A stretch of 8,158 nt of DNA from an uncultured Cellvibrio sp. (GTDB taxonomy: Bacteria; Pseudomonadota; Gammaproteobacteria; Pseudomonadales; Cellvibrionaceae): assembly GCA_946482345.1 (NCBI GenBank), contig CAMLRJ010000127.1, positions 1 through 8,158 on the forward strand, given 5' to 3'. The notes beneath the pieces were generated by a model. That model did no database searches. It was not told the origin of the DNA and saw only the letters and a program-made list of their open reading frames with translations. Numbering within the stretch: position 1 is the stretch's first letter; every line of letters starts with the position of its first letter. This document shows, piece by piece, positions 6,881 to 8,158 of the stretch. Made by a program: the position numbers and the translations under genes.

Positions 6881-8158
6881 TTAAAAACTACTCTGCAAAT
6901 CAAAATAAACTTTAATATCTTCCGATTCATCTTCTTCATCATTATCAATAGAAGATATTTTATCAGTCATAGGTGCAATGACTGCCAAACTTCCGCGAGT
7001 ATTACGCCCGAATTTAAGCTTGAAACCAACACCCATATCAGAAAGTGTTGCTTTTGTTTTGGTGTCATAAACCAATTTTGGAATTAACTCTCCATGCCCA
7101 TAATCAGCCAGAATATAAGGCTGGACATATTCACTTATACGCTTCCCAAATAAATCACTGAAAATCCAGTCAGCACCAAGATATATTCCTGAATCCGCGT
7201 AAAATTTATCGACAGTATATCCCCTAACCATATTAGGGCCTGCGAGACTCAATTGATTTACCGATGACAATGGATCATCAGCATACTGCCCAACCATTCT
7301 GAATAAAAAACGCGTTTCTGATTCTGTAAAAGGAAATTTTAAAAAAGTTAACATGGTGTAGTTAAAATTCAGAGAATAAGTATCTTCAACAGAATCAACA
7401 CCTGACACCTGTCCGAGCTCATCTAATTTTGCCCCCACCACTCTCACTCCGCCCTGATGCAAAACACGAGACTTTTCATTCAAAATATCAAAGTTATAAC
7501 CAAGAGCCAGATTATCAACCGACGTTTCCAGATTAAACGGTGGCGGTTCAACTCCTGACGCATTGCTACCAATAAGCAAACTCAAAACTGTATCAATACT
7601 TTGCATAGTGAGAGTGATGGAATGATTTCGCGCCCTTGAGCGGCGCAACGCATAACTGAGACCTGCCTCAGCGACTTCCGACTCACCTTCTATATCAACC
7701 GACACCCCTGTATTGGCGCGCCCCAACACATAACTATTTTTGGAAATAGCGATAGTGGCAAGTGTCCGGGGGCTGATGATGTTCGAGTTGTATCGAAGAG
7801 ACCCATAAGTTGAACTACCTGGATCCTGGGAGTACAAAACCCCCAAATGCAATTCATCCTGAAATGTTGTTGGATTGTGGATTAATACATCTGCATAAGC
7901 GCGATACTCACCACTTTTAGAGGAACCATGGTTATCCAGACGAATATTGGAGGAAATGAGATCCTCATTCATCACATTAACATTCAATTTGCTATCGCCA
8001 ACCTGACTGCCAGGCTCAAAATAACCCTGAACATTAAGACCCGGCAAATCGTTTACCAGATAGAGTTTTTCTTCCATCCGCTCCGCAGTCACCGGTTTTC
8101 CCAAATCGTTTTTAAAATAACGCTTGATTGATCTATCCGAGTAACGCTTGTTGTTTTG
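6881..8158 (-). CDS. ShlB/FhaC/HecB family two-partner secretion transporter (TpsB), 5' end outside window
   Basis: The frame is open to the right edge, giving 425 C-terminal residues; the TTG at 8104 lies inside the gene and is not a start. The first visible part (RYSDRSIKRYF, then LVNDLPGLNVQGYFEPGS and GDSKLNV) is the end of the second POTRA domain of the ShlB family. It passes into the beta-barrel at NIRLDNHGSSKSGEYRAYA. The barrel holds the diagnostic VRGY motif (codons 7228-7217) of loop L6, which reaches into the pore and is needed for secretion in FhaC. The protein ends in Phe (LQSSF), the usual outer-membrane assembly signal. Missing are the signal peptide, plug helix, POTRA1 and part of POTRA2. 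TpsB proteins export a large TpsA exoprotein such as a haemolysin or adhesin; a tpsA gene could lie beyond 8158. There is no functional sign linking it to the T6SS genes. Confidence 0.93.
   Translation of the reverse strand, partial: QNNKRYSDRSIKRYFKNDLGKPVTAERMEEKLYLVNDLPGLNVQGYFEPGSQVGDSKLNVNVMNEDLISSNIRLDNHGSSKSGEYRAYADVLIHNPTTFQDELHLGVLYSQDPGSSTYGSLRYNSNIISPRTLATIAISKNSYVLGRANTGVSVDIEGESEVAEAGLSYALRRSRARNHSITLTMQSIDTVLSLLIGSNASGVEPPPFNLETSVDNLALGYNFDILNEKSRVLHQGGVRVVGAKLDELGQVSGVDSVEDTYSLNFNYTMLTFLKFPFTESETRFLFRMVGQYADDPLSSVNQLSLAGPNMVRGYTVDKFYADSGIYLGADWIFSDLFGKRISEYVQPYILADYGHGELIPKLVYDTKTKATLSDMGVGFKLKFGRNTRGSLAVIAPMTDKISSIDNDEEDESEDIKVYFDLQSSF

Noticed and set aside
1..8158. CRISPR arrays, tRNA or rRNA genes, insertion sequences, attachment sites
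   Set aside because: No repeat-spacer pattern, cloverleaf-like segment, transposase or terminal repeats were seen on either strand.

Overview
All real genes in this window lie on the minus strand, so the biological reading direction is from position 8158 down to 1. The content is a Hcp-VgrG 'spike' island of a type VI secretion system (T6SS), placed downstream of the 3' part of a two-partner-secretion outer-membrane transporter gene. T6SS and TpsB genes, strong Shine-Dalgarno sites and moderately AT-rich DNA point to a Gram-negative proteobacterium, most likely a gammaproteobacterium. The genus cannot be named from this stretch alone.

Layout in transcription order: (1) 8158-6881, a ShlB/FhaC/HecB-type TpsB transporter cut by the window edge; its signal peptide and first POTRA domain are missing. 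(2) 6880-6682, a 199-bp gap with small inverted repeats that probably serves as the hcp leader. (3) hcp, 6681-6199. (4) A 194-bp gap with a terminator-like hairpin just after hcp. (5) vgrG, 6004-3989. (6) A DUF6484-type protein, 3980-3417. (7) A DUF2169 protein, 3381-2389. (8) A DUF4150 PAAR-like spike tip, 2372-1992. (9) A TIGR02270-family protein, 1982-694, broken by a one-base frameshift near 1053. (10) The N-terminal 234 residues of a beta-ketoacyl-synthase-like (thiolase-fold) protein, 704-1, running off the left edge.

Hcp builds the T6SS tube, VgrG the spike, and the PAAR-like protein the sharp tip. DUF2169 and DUF6484 proteins are recurrent companions of DUF4150 tips; DUF2169 proteins are thought to act as adaptors or chaperones loading the tip and its toxin onto VgrG. 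From vgrG onward the genes are spaced 8-35 bp or overlap, as expected of one operon. No toxin domain is present on VgrG or the PAAR-like protein, and no immunity gene is visible. The effector that this spike carries is therefore probably encoded beyond position 1, or is one of the proteins of unknown role (the KS-like protein or the TIGR02270 protein).

The points most worth a second look are the KS-like enzyme embedded in a secretion operon with its nucleophilic Cys kept, the frameshift in the TIGR02270 gene, a run of 13 exact-length octapeptide repeats forming the VgrG needle, and the resemblance of the DUF6484 tail to the VgrG tail.
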